DNA of 64,000 nucleotides from Bactrocera neohumeralis (lineage: Eukaryota > Arthropoda > Insecta > Diptera > Tephritidae), in NCBI RefSeq assembly GCF_024586455.1, contig NC_065920.1, positions 49,768,724 to 49,832,723 on the forward strand, given 5' to 3'. Below the pieces are notes generated by a model, which ran no database searches, was not told the origin of the DNA, and saw only the letters and a program-made list of their open reading frames with translations. Each line of letters starts with the position of its first letter. Position 1 is the stretch's first letter. Positions 1 through 10,394 of the stretch are shown here, piece after piece. A program made the translations under genes and the position numbers.

Positions 1-284
1 GCTGTTGAATATTTCATAAAGTTGCTAAGTAAACGGAGCAACTGAAATGTGACGCAGAGCATGGCCAGGGAATTAAGTGCAAGTGTTGCGGAACGGGGAG
101 GAGGCATATTAGATGTTAGGCGATAGATGGCGTTAATGGGGTTGCGGGGTTGCGGGGTCGTGGGTATGCATACATATATCTTTTTCGATGTGACTGAGTG
201 AGTGCTGACGGTTTTGGGCAGTTCGCTGACCAAGGAAGTGCTGTGATACGGCTACATATTGTTTGACTTAAGTTTGTGTGTACA

Positions 285-850
285 TTAGGGTGATCCTAAA
301 AAATCTGATTGTGGCAAATTGTCTATGCTCTCAACTTGATTTGAAAATTGTTGAAAAATTATATAAATATTTTATTCACATATAATTTGATTACGCCGTC
401 TCGTGCTGGGGTCAGGATTTACAATATTTTTTTGAAAAAGTATGTAAAAAAGTTTTAAATCAGTGGCTCAAGTAAAAAAGAAGTAAGTCAAGTAATTATT
501 GCGGATATAACTGCAATTTTTATCAAAATACGTCTATTATTACCCCAATTTCGGATTGTTAGGGTGGTCTGAACATCTATGTGATACATTCCAGATCAAA
601 AGGAGAAAAATTAAGTATTTTTTCCCAATACTACTGTGATTGTCGATAAAGTAGGGAAATTTTTATTTTTATTATGATTACGGTGGTCTGTACCTCAATG
701 AAACTTGCCCTCGTCGCGTCTCCGGATAATAAAAAGTTTCAAATATAAAAAATGTTTGACCGAATTAACTGTTATCAATGAACATTGCTAAGAAAATCTG
801 GCATATAAATCATTTAGTAGCGTTACAGATGATTAGGGTGGCTTGCAACT
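285..850. repeat. Cluster of TTAGGGTGG-type repeat units
   Basis: The motif TTAGGGTGGTCTG or a close variant occurs at 285, 559, 678 and 833. The spacings of about 274, 119 and 155 bp fit a decayed tandem or nested repeat. The same TTAGGGTGG start marks the array at 46.7-47.4 kb and the MITE at 9.1 kb, so this may be a relative of one of them. No coding potential was seen. The unit boundaries are uncertain. Confidence 0.4.
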
Positions 851-1589
851 CTATATAATTCCTTAAAACCCTAATTGGTCAGCACACATTTTTCAAGCAC
901 TTATCTGTTACCATAATAATATCACGGAATATTAATGAAAAAATACCACAAATTTTTATTCCATTTAAGTACCACCATAATACACATATGTTGATATAAA
1001 TAATAAATAACCTCCATACTGCGTGTGAAATATTGGATTGCAGTACTTGATTGCGTAGTTCAGCATAATTTTGAGTTAGCAACTTGTCGCAAAAGTGTTG
1101 GAAAGCGAAATTTTAAATGAATGGACTAAGCAAGTGAGCGTATACTCACAACACACCTACACATATTCTTGTGAGGACTCTCATGCATATGAAAAATTAA
1201 GCAATTTAGCTGGTTAGCTCTGCTGGCAGTGCTGATGGTCACTTCTATACGCAGATGTATGTAAATATATTTACATTGTTGGCAAGCTGTTCACACGCTT
1301 TTATAATTCATATCACTCGTTTGCTCAGAACTTCGGGCCCTTTTTATGCTCACTATTTGCTTACGGTCAAGAAGCACACTGCTGGGACAAGACTCTTGCT
1401 TACATTGCTTTGCATGGTTGCTAACTAATAACGAGAATTAAAACATTTGCAGAGGGAAAAAGCATTTTCCTACCTACTCCTCTAAACCGAATAGTTTGTG
1501 AAAGTTATACAATTATTATAAGAATATTCTAGTAAGCCTGTAAAAAGTTATTTGTTACTTCCTGAAAGTGCTGACTTCAGTTGCACTGG
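851..1589. other. No gene seen
   Basis: AT-rich unique-looking DNA. Short open frames occur on both strands, but none has protein-like composition or recognisable motifs. Confidence 0.6.
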
Positions 1590-1725
1590 AACACGTATAA
1601 AAAATTGTTCCATACAAGAACTGGATTTTGATCGGCCAGTTTGAAAGACAGTTATATGCTACAGTGTTCCGATCTTGTATCGTTCCTTATGTGATAAATT
1701 ATCCGAAATTTCGTGAAGATATCTC
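1590..1725 (+). repeat. mini-me-like dispersed repeat, left part
   Basis: Contains the family hallmarks 'ccatacaagaactggatttt', a variant of 'gacagctatatgctatagtg', and 'tttcgtgaagatatctc'. The same phrases occur in order in the full copy at 28676-29217. The copy stops abruptly after 'gatatctcc' and resumes at 2092 with 'tcaaattaaaaagtttccc', which is the expected next part of the family. It is therefore one repeat split by the RTE fragment at 1726-2090. Confidence 0.75.
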
Positions 1726-2090
1726 CCCAATTGGATCTCACATCCTAAGGGTCGTAGATAATTTCGTCTATCTAGGAAAAAGTATAACAACGTCAGCCAC
1801 GAAATTCAACGCCGAATAACTCTTACCAACAGGTGCACTTTGGACTGAGTAGGCAATTGAGAAGTAAACTCCTCTCTCGACTGACAAAGACCAAACTCTA
1901 TAAGTCACACATCATCCCCGTCCTGCTATACGGTGCAGAGGCTTGGAAGATGACAACAGCTGATGAGTTGACATTGCGAGTTTTCGAGAGAAAGACTCTG
2001 CGGAAGATTTATGGTCCTTTGCGCATTGGCAACGAATATAATAAACAATATGTTTGGAGATTGTAGAATTTCCTAGGACAATAATCCGAG
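1726..2090 (+). pseudogene. RTE-type LINE fragment, C-terminal part of RT ORF, nested in a repeat
   Basis: Encodes the region downstream of the reverse-transcriptase catalytic core. It reads VVDNFVYLGKSI, then after a frameshift near 1820-1830 LSRQLRSKLLSRLTKTKLYK, IIPVLLYGAEAW and LRVFERKTLRKIYGPLRIG. These blocks recur in the RTE copies at 3.5, 31.2 and 58.4 kb, and the family resembles insect 'craniofacial development protein 2-like' RTE elements. The coding match ends near 2057. Neither the 5' nor the 3' part of the ORF is present, so it is a dead internal fragment. It sits exactly between the two halves of a mini-me-like repeat. Family identity is sure. How a LINE fragment with no 3' tail came to be here is not clear. 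Confidence 0.85.
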
Positions 2091-2091
2091 G

Positions 2092-2445
2092 ATCAAATTA
2101 AAAAGTTTCCCATACAAGTACTTTATTTTGATCGAACAGTTTGTGTGACAACTACATATGATATAGTCATCCAATATAAGCAGTTTGTTAAGATTTATAA
2201 CGTTGCCTTGTATACAAATCCATGTCAAATTTTGTGAAGATATATTGTGAAAGAAAAGCGTATTCCATACACGAACTCGTTTCGGTCACTTTGGCTGCTA
2301 ATGTGTCCGATATCGGCGATTCCGACTAGTGAACAGATTTTTGGAATGAAAAGATCATGAGGAAATATTCAGAACGGTATCTCAAAAACTGAGGGACTAG
2401 TTCGCATATATACAGACGGACATGGCTAATTCGGCATAGCTTGTC
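2092..2445 (+). repeat. mini-me-like dispersed repeat, right part
   Basis: Continues the copy begun at 1590. It carries 'aagtttcccatacaagtac', 'gtccgatatcggcgattccg', 'tatctcaaaaactgagggac' and 'acagacggacatggctaa', in the same order as at 28.7 kb. The (GACG)n core is short, with a single 'gacggacat'. The 3' hairpin seen in other copies is not recognisable. Confidence 0.75.
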
Positions 2446-2527
2446 AAGGCAATTATTTGTATATATATTGTACCTACCATATCCATATTTATTTACCATA
2501 AATTAACGCTTCTGCATTTAATACTTT

Positions 2528-2881
2528 TTGGAACATCGCCAGCGTTATAGCAATGATTTCCTGAGCTCGTCGATAGTACGTTACTGTTTTGCGTACCCTT
2601 GCTTTTCGAATAACCCCCCCATGGAGAGCCAAAACTTGAGTCCTGGCAGCTTAGCCAATCTGACTCAGTTTTACCATCTGACGTACAGAGAATTTTCGTT
2701 CCAGAAACTGAATAGTTTGACTAATAGTGTGTTATGGCACACCATCATGTTGAAGATGAGCGAGCATCCACTAATATCGACCTCTTTCGACTATTTCGGC
2801 AGCCCAAACTTTACTTTTAATGAAAACGAATTAATTTTCCAATCCCCACGTATGACTTTTTTATATTTTTTTATGAAATGA
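2528..2881 (+). CDS. Unrecognised open frame, possible exon or TE remnant
   Basis: A 117-codon open stretch with higher GC than its flanks. The composition is protein-like: S/N/F/L-rich, with a central LTQFYHLTYREFSFQKLNSL and a later FDYFGSPNFTFNENELI. The frame may open from a non-ATG position. The first internal ATG is near 2621. A GTAAGT lies about 50 bp beyond the stop ('ttatggtaagtcgg' near 2930), so an exon with a displaced reading frame is conceivable. I do not recognise a family, and no catalytic motif or signal peptide is evident. Alternatives are a fragment of an unidentified transposon ORF or chance. No repeat neighbour shares it within this window. Confidence 0.25.
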   Translation: MEHRQRYSNDFLSSSIVRYCFAYPCFSNNPPMESQNLSPGSLANLTQFYHLTYREFSFQKLNSLTNSVLWHTIMLKMSEHPLISTSFDYFGSPNFTFNENELIFQSPRMTFLYFFMK

Positions 2882-2884
2882 ACT

Positions 2885-3449
2885 TTGGCGCTAATAAACT
2901 TTGTTTTATGAAATCAGATGCGTATTTATGGTAAGTCGGAGGTTAATTGCATTCTATAAGTCAGTAAATTAATTTTTTTTTTTCAAAATTGTGAGTAAAT
3001 TGGTTTCAATGAGTCTGTTGGTATGCTCATCTATTTGAAATTCTCGTCCACATTCTATTTCACAACAAAGTTTTCAAGTGTCCCGGTCGCTATGAACTGC
3101 ATATTGACGATCTCTTACTGCCCAGTGATAAAAAATGAAATTAAATGGCGAATAATATTGCCCGAAAACAACAGAATATCTACGTAAAGTGTCCTTATTA
3201 CAGCATTTCATTTTGAAAAGGAGCTACTCATCGTTAAACTTGTATGGATCTGTATAGCACCGTCTTTCCTATTCCTAAAATGATTTTTTCCAGTTAATGT
3301 TGGCACATATAATATATAATGTCAATATGTTGGTATAGTTATTAACTCAAAATGTTCTAATATTGTCATTGAATGCTTAGTTGGACTTAATATTTGTGTA
3401 GCCTGGGTGTCTAGCTTTCCGAATATAAATGAGATGAACGGGAATCATA
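2885..3449. other. No gene seen
   Basis: AT-rich noncoding DNA between the unidentified open frame and the second RTE copy. No motif or repeat was recognised. Confidence 0.55.
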
Positions 3450-4165
3450 TCCATCAAAGCAAGTGCACGGTTAGCGTAACACGATGATATTGACATCATT
3501 GATCTCAACAACCGCGCCGTTAGTTCTGCTTTCTCCAGACTGGATAAAGAAGCGAAGACTATGGGTCTGATTGCGAACGAAGACAAGACGAAATATCTCC
3601 TGTCATCAAATAAGTATTCGTCCCATTCACGACTGAGTTTGGTAAATGTTGCCAGTAATAACTTGGAAGTTATAGATAACTTCGTCTATCTTGGAACCAG
3701 CATTAACACCAGCAGCAACGTCAGGCTCGAAATCCAACGCAGAATAACTCCTGGCAACAAGTGCTACTTCGGACTGAGGAAGTAATATAGAAAACTTCTA
3801 CCGAGGAACAAAGACCAAACTCTACAAGTCTCTCATCATTCCCGTCCTGCAATATAATGTAGATGGATGGACGATGACAACATATGATGAGTCGGCCTTA
3901 AGAGTGTTCGAGAGAAAAGTTTTGCGGAAGATTTATTGTTCTTTGCGCATTGCCAATGGCGAGTACCGCAGTAAATGTTATCGTTCCATGTTGTACGAGA
4001 TATACGGCGACATTGACATTCAGTACTCGCCGATAGAAGCAGATGAAGAGGAAAAAGAGGACCTCCACTCCGTTGGAAAGTATGTAGATAAGCACCTAGT
4101 TGCACTTTCTCGAAAGGGCGCCAAATAACGAAAAGAAGAACGGGTCTACGTCAGTAAAAAAAAAG
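3450..4165 (+). pseudogene. RTE-type LINE, 3' third of RT ORF, broken
   Basis: A plus-strand remnant covering the RT active-site box and thumb region. The catalytic YADD box is mutated: the Tyr codon is TAA (3477-3479), giving A-stop-H-D-D followed by IDIID. Downstream blocks read RAVSSAFSRLDKEAK, NEDKTKYLLSSNK, DNFVYLGTSINTSSNV and CYFGLRK. After frameshifts come LRVFERKVLRKIY and LYEIYGDIDI. The LGHVVRMDENAP block found in the 59.4-kb copy is deleted, and the end reads GPPLRWK before a short A-rich tail near 4157. It shares the family of the 1.7, 31.2 and 58.4 kb copies. It is non-functional. Confidence 0.88.
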
Positions 4166-5989
4166 AAGTATGAATATAATTTTCCTTCACCCATTTATTC
4201 TGACCTATTTGTTCTAATAGTGTATAAAATTCCCTATAAAAAGACTTCTTACTTAGCCGCTCGTCTGAATTTTCAAAGCTGAAAATCTTCCACTGATCGG
4301 ATGGATCCATATTATGGACAAGTGAAGTTGACCTTAGTTCTTTTCCTGTCATATTTAAACCGTATCTGCTTCGTTATCTTGTATTGTCTAAATTTTATAC
4401 AAAGCTCCCTCTTGTCTGTGAATGAATTATTTTCTTCTCGGATTCGTCTAGAGAGGCTCTGACTTAGCCAACTCGTCCGCTTTTTCGTTGCCGAAAATAT
4501 TCCTGTTATAAGAAACCCATAATATGGAGTGAGCTTAAAGCCTTCGAGCTTAAAGCTCTCCAGCAATTGTTGATCAGCTACATATCTATGTACATATATG
4601 GTTGTTTTCTCTATCCTTCCTTAGTTATCCAATAGTGCTTCTCAGGCCTTCTCTCAGTCAAGTACTTCCACCTAAAGATGCTAGCTGAGTTTGTTGATGG
4701 ATAGAGCGAGATAGAGATGGCAAGCTCTTTGTAATATACATATATATACATATAGATTGAGACAGTAAGCTTCGGATTAAACTTTCGATCTAATTTCAAA
4801 TAAATTTCTGTAATTACATACAGCTTCAAAACTTATATAAGTTATTTGCAGTCAAATTCATCGAAATACTTATATATAGAGTCTTCCAACTTTTTGGACT
4901 TGTAATTAGAGCTCTCTTATATAAGAGTAAAAAAGTGTGTTGATTGTCAAAACTACAGGTTAGCGCTTGTGAAGAAGTAAATATTCACACATCTATTTAT
5001 GTGTTTGTGTATATAAGAAATTTATGCAAATAAGTAAAAAGAATAACGAAAGCGAACCTCTTTCTCCTCTATATGCTTTTGTGCTTTCTGCAATGCAAAA
5101 GCAAAAACAAAAATACGTTCATTTAAATTTTAATTGCTTTATAAATGTTAAAAAGCCCTTGAACTTTTCTGCAACAAATTGCATGTTGCATGTAGCACAC
5201 ACAGGTACGCACCTGCAACATGCCGTCATATACGTAGCGATTTGTTAAGGTGTTTGTTTGTTGCAAAAGCTTTACTATTCTTACATTGGAGTTTGCAAAG
5301 TAAGTTTTTATTTTTTTGTTGCGATATTGCGAAAATTCTACAAAATTCTTTTTGAGCTAAATAGAAAGGCGTATTTTTAGAACGAGTTTCTTTTGATAGC
5401 ACTAAGTGTTACTCTTTCTCTTTTGACCTTTCGCATTTAGTTATCGCTGTAATTGTAGTTTCTCGCTTGAATGTCGCGAAATAAGTGAGTAGGAAGAAGG
5501 ATATTAAGAAGAGTGTGGAAAAAAGATGCCGTTTTAATTGCAAACGGAGTTTATTTTCTTGGTAGAGTTAAGAAGTGTATTCACAAATTATAGAAAAGTT
5601 TAGCGACGAATGACACCAAAAGTTAAAGATCTATGGAACAATAAGAGGACAAGATAACATAATCTTAAACACCGTTGATCAACGTATTTTAAAAGCCTAA
5701 GTTTTTTGTCGATCAGTGAATACTTACTATTGAGCAAAAGGGCTGGAGTCAGCAATATATCAATGTATACTGCATTAAAAGTTATGAAAAAAGGAGACAA
5801 AAGAGACTTTTATTAAATCTGTGTAACCCTATAACGAAAGGGTGTCATCGTTTTTTCAGTAGTACCAAAAATTAAATGGTTCTTAGTCGACTTTTTGCAT
5901 AAATTACTGCATTCTTAGTAGATTTTATAATATAATACGAGGATTGCAACCCAAATTCACTTTGCGAGTATACTCGAGCAATCCAAATA
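4166..5989. other. No gene seen; unique AT-rich DNA
   Basis: AT-rich sequence with TATATA runs (about 4735-4760) and scattered short frames on both strands that look random. No repeat shared with the rest of the window was noticed. It may be intronic. Confidence 0.55.
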
Positions 5990-6069
5990 ACAAAATATGA
6001 AGAAAAGTTCAGTCCAGAGTCATATTATTTAGGAGAAAGTTTATGGTGAGCTTGGTTTAACTAAGCGAA
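5990..6069 (+). pseudogene. Mos1-like mariner transposase, N-terminal fragment
   Basis: Reads MKKSSVQSHII, a stop, then EKVYGELGLTKRN in frame. This matches the N-terminal DNA-binding part of mauritiana-type mariner transposases (helix-turn-helix region ending before the 'W-F-x-R-F-K-S-G' segment). The expected continuation is found at 7123, immediately after a 1.06-kb repeat. The element was therefore interrupted by insertion of that repeat. Confidence 0.6.
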
Positions 6070-7128
6070 ATAAAACAAGTCAGGAAAGGCTAAATTCGGG
6101 TGTCACCGCACTTTTTATACTCTCGCACGATAAAGTGATAATCGAGTTTTCATTATCCGTCATTTACATATTTTTCAAACACCGTATTTGTGTAAAGTTT
6201 TATTCCGCTATCATCATTGGTTCCTAATGTATATATCGTATTATACAGAAAAGGCATCAGATGGAATTCAAAATAGCGTTATATTGGAAGAAGGCGTGGT
6301 TGTGAACCGATTTCACCCATATTTCGTACATGTCATCAGGCTGTTAAGAAAATATTATATACCGACTTTCATTGAAATCGGTCTAGTAGTTCCTGAGATA
6401 TGGTTTTTGGTCCATAAGTGGGCGACGCCACGAACATTTTAAATTTTTAAAAAAGTCTGGATGCAGCTTCCTTTGCCATTTCTTCCGAAAAGTTAGTGTT
6501 TCTGACGTTTTTTGTTAGTCGGGGAGGTGGACTTTTAGTTATTATCAACATAACTTCCATTTTTTAAATCTGTATATTGAAATTTTTAAAGGAAACAATT
6601 ATATAGAGTTTGGTTGACACAGCTGTGGTAGTTTCCGAGATATGTACAAAAAACTTAGTAGGGGCGGGGCCACGCCCACTTTTCCAAAAAAATTACGTCC
6701 GAATATGCCCTTCCCTAATGCGATCCTTTGTGCCAAATTTCACTTTAATATCTTTATTTATGGCTTAGTTATGGCACTTTATAGGTTTTCGGTTTTCGCC
6801 ATTTTGTGGGCGTGGCAGTGTGCCGATTTTGCCCATTTTGCGATTTTGCTTCGAACTTAACCTTCTTATGGAGCCAAGAAATACGTGTACTAAGCTTCAT
6901 CATGATATCTCAATTTTTACTCAAGTTACAGCTTGCACGGGCGGACGGACGGACGGACGGACGGACGAACAGACAGACATCCGGATTTCGACTCTACTCG
7001 TCACCCTGATCTTTTTGGTATATATAACCTTATATCTGACTCTTTTAGTTTTAGGACTTACAAACAACCGTTATGTGAACAAAACTATAATACTCTCCTT
7101 AGCAACTTTGTTGCGAGAGTATAAAAAG
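6070..7128 (+). mobile_element. 1.06-kb dispersed repeat, mini-me/DINE-like, second family
   Basis: Begins 'aacaagtcaggaaaggctaa' followed by 'attcgggtgtcaccgc'. A 17-bp perfect inverted pair (ctttttatactctcgca at 6111-6127 and its complement at 7112-7128) lies just inside the left end and at the right end. A (GACG)n run lies at about 6943-6980. Internal segments repeat phrases such as 'ggggccacgcccac'. A short internal (GTCY/GACR)n run, subterminal inverted repeats and no ORF are features described for dipteran mini-me/DINE-1 elements, thought to be Helentron-derived. That class assignment is inference. Open frames here reading through the GACG run (GRTDGRTDGRTD) are simple-repeat artefacts. 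Confidence 0.65.
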
Positions 7129-7690
7129 GTGCTTTCAAGATTTAAGCGTAGTAATTTTGGTATGCAAGATGAAGAACGTCTTGAGCGACCAAAATCTTTG
7201 AAAATGTAGAACTGGAAGGATTCTCTTTTGAAAGTCACTGATTCGGCCATTTCAAAACGTTTAAAAGTAGCCGGACTCATTCTAAAGCAAAAAATTGACG
7301 TCATATGAACTTAAGTCAAGTGACATTGAAAAGTGATTTTATATGTATATCAAAAGTAAATCGCTTTACATAGGACCGCGACTGGTAATGAAATATGAAT
7401 CCAACACGACAACCCTAAACACAAGAAGTCGTATGTAAAACTTAGCCAACCAAACAAATCAGCGGTGCAGCCGAATATCCGTGATCTCACGTTGTTCTCT
7501 TAGGGGGAATGGAAAGGCGTGCTAAATTATGAGTTTCTAAAACAAGATGAAATCATTAATGGTGAACATTACTGACAACACTTATCAAATTTAACCAAGC
7601 GATTGCCGAAAAGCGCTCGGAATTTGCAATAAGACACAACACTATAATTTTCTGTGTATTTTCTGTACTGCAGCAATATTCTGCTAACAA
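7123..7690 (+). pseudogene. Mos1-like mariner transposase, central part, degraded
   Basis: Plus-strand frames read VLSRFKRSNFGMQDEERLER, then SAISKRLKVAGLILKQ. With frameshifts and stops come DNPKHKKSYVKLSQP, NKSAVQPNIRD, GEWKGVLNYEFLKQDEIING and HLSNLTKRLPKSARN. The order and content match mariner transposases of the Mos1/mauritiana type: helix-turn-helix, linker, the region of the first catalytic Asp, then K-G-V-x-Y-E-x-L. The catalytic WWD box is not intact and the C-terminal third is missing. The N-terminus lies at 5990-6069 on the other side of the inserted repeat. Non-functional. Confidence 0.7.
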
Positions 7691-7700
7691 AATATTTGTA

Positions 7701-8225
7701 CAGGGTGATCCGTTTCCCACCTCTTTAAAGAAAAACCACAGACATCTCAAATTTAATCAGCAATATTTATATGCACTCGAAAGAACATTCTTTCGCATTT
7801 ATTTTTTGAAGACCATAACTTTCATTTCTTGGTCTCAGCTACGTCTCAGATGGTCCATTCATTGAGTCCAATTTTCAATGACTCGTTCGAGCATTTCGAC
7901 TGATAACTGGCGCATGATAATCATGATATTTTGCTCCAAGGCCTTTCGAAGCGCATATATAGTACTTTAGACTTTACATTCCCCCATAGAAAAAAGTCCA
8001 ACGGTGTGATATAACACAATCTTGGTGGCCAATCGACCGGACCAAAATGCTCAGTTGGCCGATTATGTTGAGCATAAGTTGAGCGAAATACGCGAAACAT
8101 ATTTATAAAACGTGAATTTTCGTAATGAAGTTGAACGATTTGTTAATGTTGTTCAGGCGTAACTCTTTCCATGATGAAATACCAAATAATATTGAACAAG
8201 ACATACATAACATGGAGGAATCAAG
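7701..8225 (-). mobile_element. Rosa-like (DD41D) mariner, internally deleted copy
   Basis: Starts with the family's terminal sequence agggtgatccgtttccc (7702). Read on the minus strand from about 8215, the N-terminus is MERVTPEQ followed by a stop, then QIVQLHYENS, FRSTYAQHNRPTEHFGP. It jumps directly to DWPPRLCYITPLDFFLWG, which in full elements lies about 200 residues downstream and carries the last catalytic Asp (TPLDF). The whole central catalytic region is therefore missing. The remaining C-terminal part (KSKVLYMRF, then SYQSKCSNES) is frameshifted. It is a MITE-like derivative of the same family found at 14.5, 28, 49, 57 and 61 kb. Confidence 0.75.
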
Positions 8226-8457
8226 AACGACAGACCAACTAAAACTAAAGTTTGGTGAGTTTATGTTAACATGAGGGTGATAATGCTGGTAAATTGTTGA
8301 AAGTTCGACCGCCTTTGACGTCTTTAGCTAATCTCAACGTGTATTTCGTATCAGCTAAGGAACTGGAAGATGTCAGATAATAATTTTTTGTAGCAAGATT
8401 TTTGATAGTATTTATTTTGAGTTTGAGGTTCAGTAAAAATTAATGAACTCAACATAC
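8226..8457. other. No gene seen
   Basis: AT-rich DNA between the deleted mariner and a possible minus-strand terminal exon. Nothing was recognised. Confidence 0.5.
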
Positions 8458-8530
8458 CTGTGAAGAGAGCAACATTCTTAATTTTATTCTTTATTGCTTC
8501 TTAAGCTGGCATATTTGTAAATTCGCTTAC
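8458..8530 (-). CDS. Candidate 3' terminal or recursive exon
   Basis: On the minus strand a pyrimidine-leaning tract ends 'tactttcag' and is followed by GTAAGCGAATTTAC. In phase 0 this reads V-S-E-F-T-N-M-P-A-stop (8530-8501), and two AATAAA hexamers follow within about 20 nt (8490-8495 and 8483-8488). The incoming phase agrees with the end of the candidate exon at 25908-26000. Alternatively, 'cag|GTAAGC' is a zero-length ratchet site, or the segment is an internal exon ending at 'CACAG|GTATGT' (8458|8457). It is very short, so coincidence cannot be excluded. No family was recognised. Confidence 0.22.
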
Positions 8531-9099
8531 CTGAAAGTATAAAATATATAATGTAAAGATTATTAACTTTTGTACAAAACTAAAGCAATATTATAATAAT
8601 GTATATACCAAACGTAATTTTCTTCAGATTATCGAATTATTAATAAAAGTATCCTCCCTAATTTAATTGTGCAATCTTTCATTGAGAGGTTAAGTGTGTG
8701 TTTAATATAAAGTATGTGGGTTCAGTGCAAATATTGGATGATTTTTTTTTTTTAATTTTTTTGTATCAAATCGTGTTAAGCATGAGATTCAAACGTTCAC
8801 TTAATGCCAATAAAATATCTTTTATATTAACTGATATATATTCGGCCGAATATCGGATAAGAGAAAGTATGTATTAAGCTAAAGGGAGACAGAACATATA
8901 TACTCTCTGAATTTCATGAAGAATACGTATATATATGATATAAAGTCAACCGGGAGTCTTAAAATTCCTATATATAAAGTATAAAAGAGCTTTGAGAATT
9001 ACTCACTTGACTTTTTTTATTTTCGTCACAATGACACATCATCAACAGAATATCAAAAAGTAAGATTATAAGTAAATCGAAAGTTATTATCTACACATA
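8531..9099. other. No gene seen; AT-rich
   Basis: Long A/T runs, a 'tatatatgatataaag' type context and no protein-like frame. It may be intronic. Confidence 0.55.
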
Positions 9100-9542
9100 T
9101 TAGGGTGGATAAAAAAAAATTTTTTTTTCGTTTGTTACTCTGAAAAATAGGTTCCTAGACACCTCTAAGAAAGCCTCTCCAAGCATGAGTACTTAATTGT
9201 AACGGGAAGGTCCTCCTTCTGACAGTTTTCTATTTTTTCTTATTATCAGATAGAAAAATTTATATCTCGCTTCCGACCGAATATCTTGTTCCTTAGATTT
9301 TGTAGGAAATTGAATGCTCCACAAAAATGGTATCCTACGATTTTTTCGTAAACCCAACCGTTTAAAAGATATTAACGGTTGAAGTTTGATTATTTTTGGG
9401 AAATTTTTTTATTTCTTATGAATTTTATAACTCAATGAAAAAAAAAATCATTATGAATGATGAAACTCTGTGGTGAGGAGGAACGTATTTTTCAGAGTAC
9501 CAAACGAAAAAAACAATTTTTTTTTTTGATCCACCTTAATAC
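9100..9542. mobile_element. MITE copy 1 with TA-flanked terminal inverted repeats
   Basis: Left end (TA)gggtggataaaaaaaaa, then 'cgtttgttactctgaaaaat'. The right end carries the complement: 'atttttcagagtaccaaacg' and 'gatccacct(TA)'. The 5' arm also holds 'ggttcctagacacctctaag' and 'aaagcctctccaa'. The interior (tatctcgcttcc, cgtaaaccca, 'taacggttgaagtttg') is shared nearly base for base with 11773-12235. TA flanks and 'GGGTGGAT' ends suggest a Tc1/mariner-mobilised non-autonomous element. The inner part of the right arm is mutated here. No ORF. Confidence 0.85.
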
Positions 9543-9878
9543 ATATATTAGATATATGGGAGCTATCTCAATAAATAAACTAATATAGAAGAAAAAATAA
9601 AATAGACCAAAAATCTTCAAACTGTTTTTTGAATATCAAGCAAGTTTTTTGTTTCCTGGTTTTACTCTTTTTTCCCAATGAATAATACTTTCAGTTTCCT
9701 TTGCAGCTCAACATGGAGCTTAGGAGCTTCTTCTCGGCTATCCATACGTCAATTCAATTACTTATTATACTAGTTTAAAAATTAAGAAGTTATGTTATGT
9801 TATAAAGCAGAAGTGTCAATTTTGCTTCATTTTCTTTTTTTTATTTTTGTCATTTTCTTTGTCGATTTTAAGCCAAAA
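9543..9878. other. No gene seen
   Basis: AT-rich noncoding DNA. Nothing shared with other parts of the window was noticed. Confidence 0.5.
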
Positions 9879-10240
9879 CTACTTCATCATCTCAAATACT
9901 GTCAATGGCTCCTGCACTTGATCATAGTACTTCTTGTTGACATGATTATTTCTTTCTAGGAGCGCTCTAAATCGTGAGTATTTTAATGAAGCATGATGTA
10001 TATATAGTACCTTGTCCTTTTACATAAAAAATCAAACTCGACTCTCAAATAACGGTTGTGATTATTAAAATAACATATTTTCGAAAAAGCTGTGAGAAAT
10101 TCTGCTGAGATATCATTTCTTGACCAAACAAATTTGAATGATGATTCTTTCCGACAACTGTTTATTAAATCAACTAGTTCTTGAGAATACTGGTTGGGGA
10201 TAACAAAGTTTAGAAGTAGGAGTATCAAGCTTCCCACCAT
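9879..10240 (-). pseudogene. Possible decayed secreted or receptor-like gene, 5' part
   Basis: A minus-strand ATG at 10240-10238 opens MVGSLILLLLNFVIPNQYSQ, a plausible signal peptide or membrane segment. It is followed by ELVDLINSCRKESSFKFVWS, AEFLTAFSKICYFNN and LRVEFDFLCKRTRYYIYIML before a stop at about 9983. A different frame then continues KYSRFRALLERNNHVNKKYY and DQVQEPLTVFEMMK to a TAG at 9879, so one frameshift would join them. A leader followed by a short LBD-like segment is the layout of divergent insect ionotropic receptors (for example the IR20a clade), but I see no diagnostic residue. It could also be chance. No TE similarity was seen. Confidence 0.25.
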
Positions 10241-10394
10241 ATTAGAGATCTAGAAGTCTATAACTACATAATATATAATATGGCAGATCTTGCTGATTTC
10301 AATCTATTTTCAATGGCTAGTCAAGTCCGTGGAGTTCTAGCTTTCGAAGAAGCTGGCGAATTTAAATTGAAAGAAAGGTCTTCAATGAAGATCT

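Noticed and set aside
6820..7209. 129-codon plus-strand open frame with GRTDGRTDGRTDEQTD
   Set aside because: The frame runs through the (GACG)n core of a dispersed repeat and then into a mariner remnant. The Asp/Arg/Thr run is a reading of the simple repeat.
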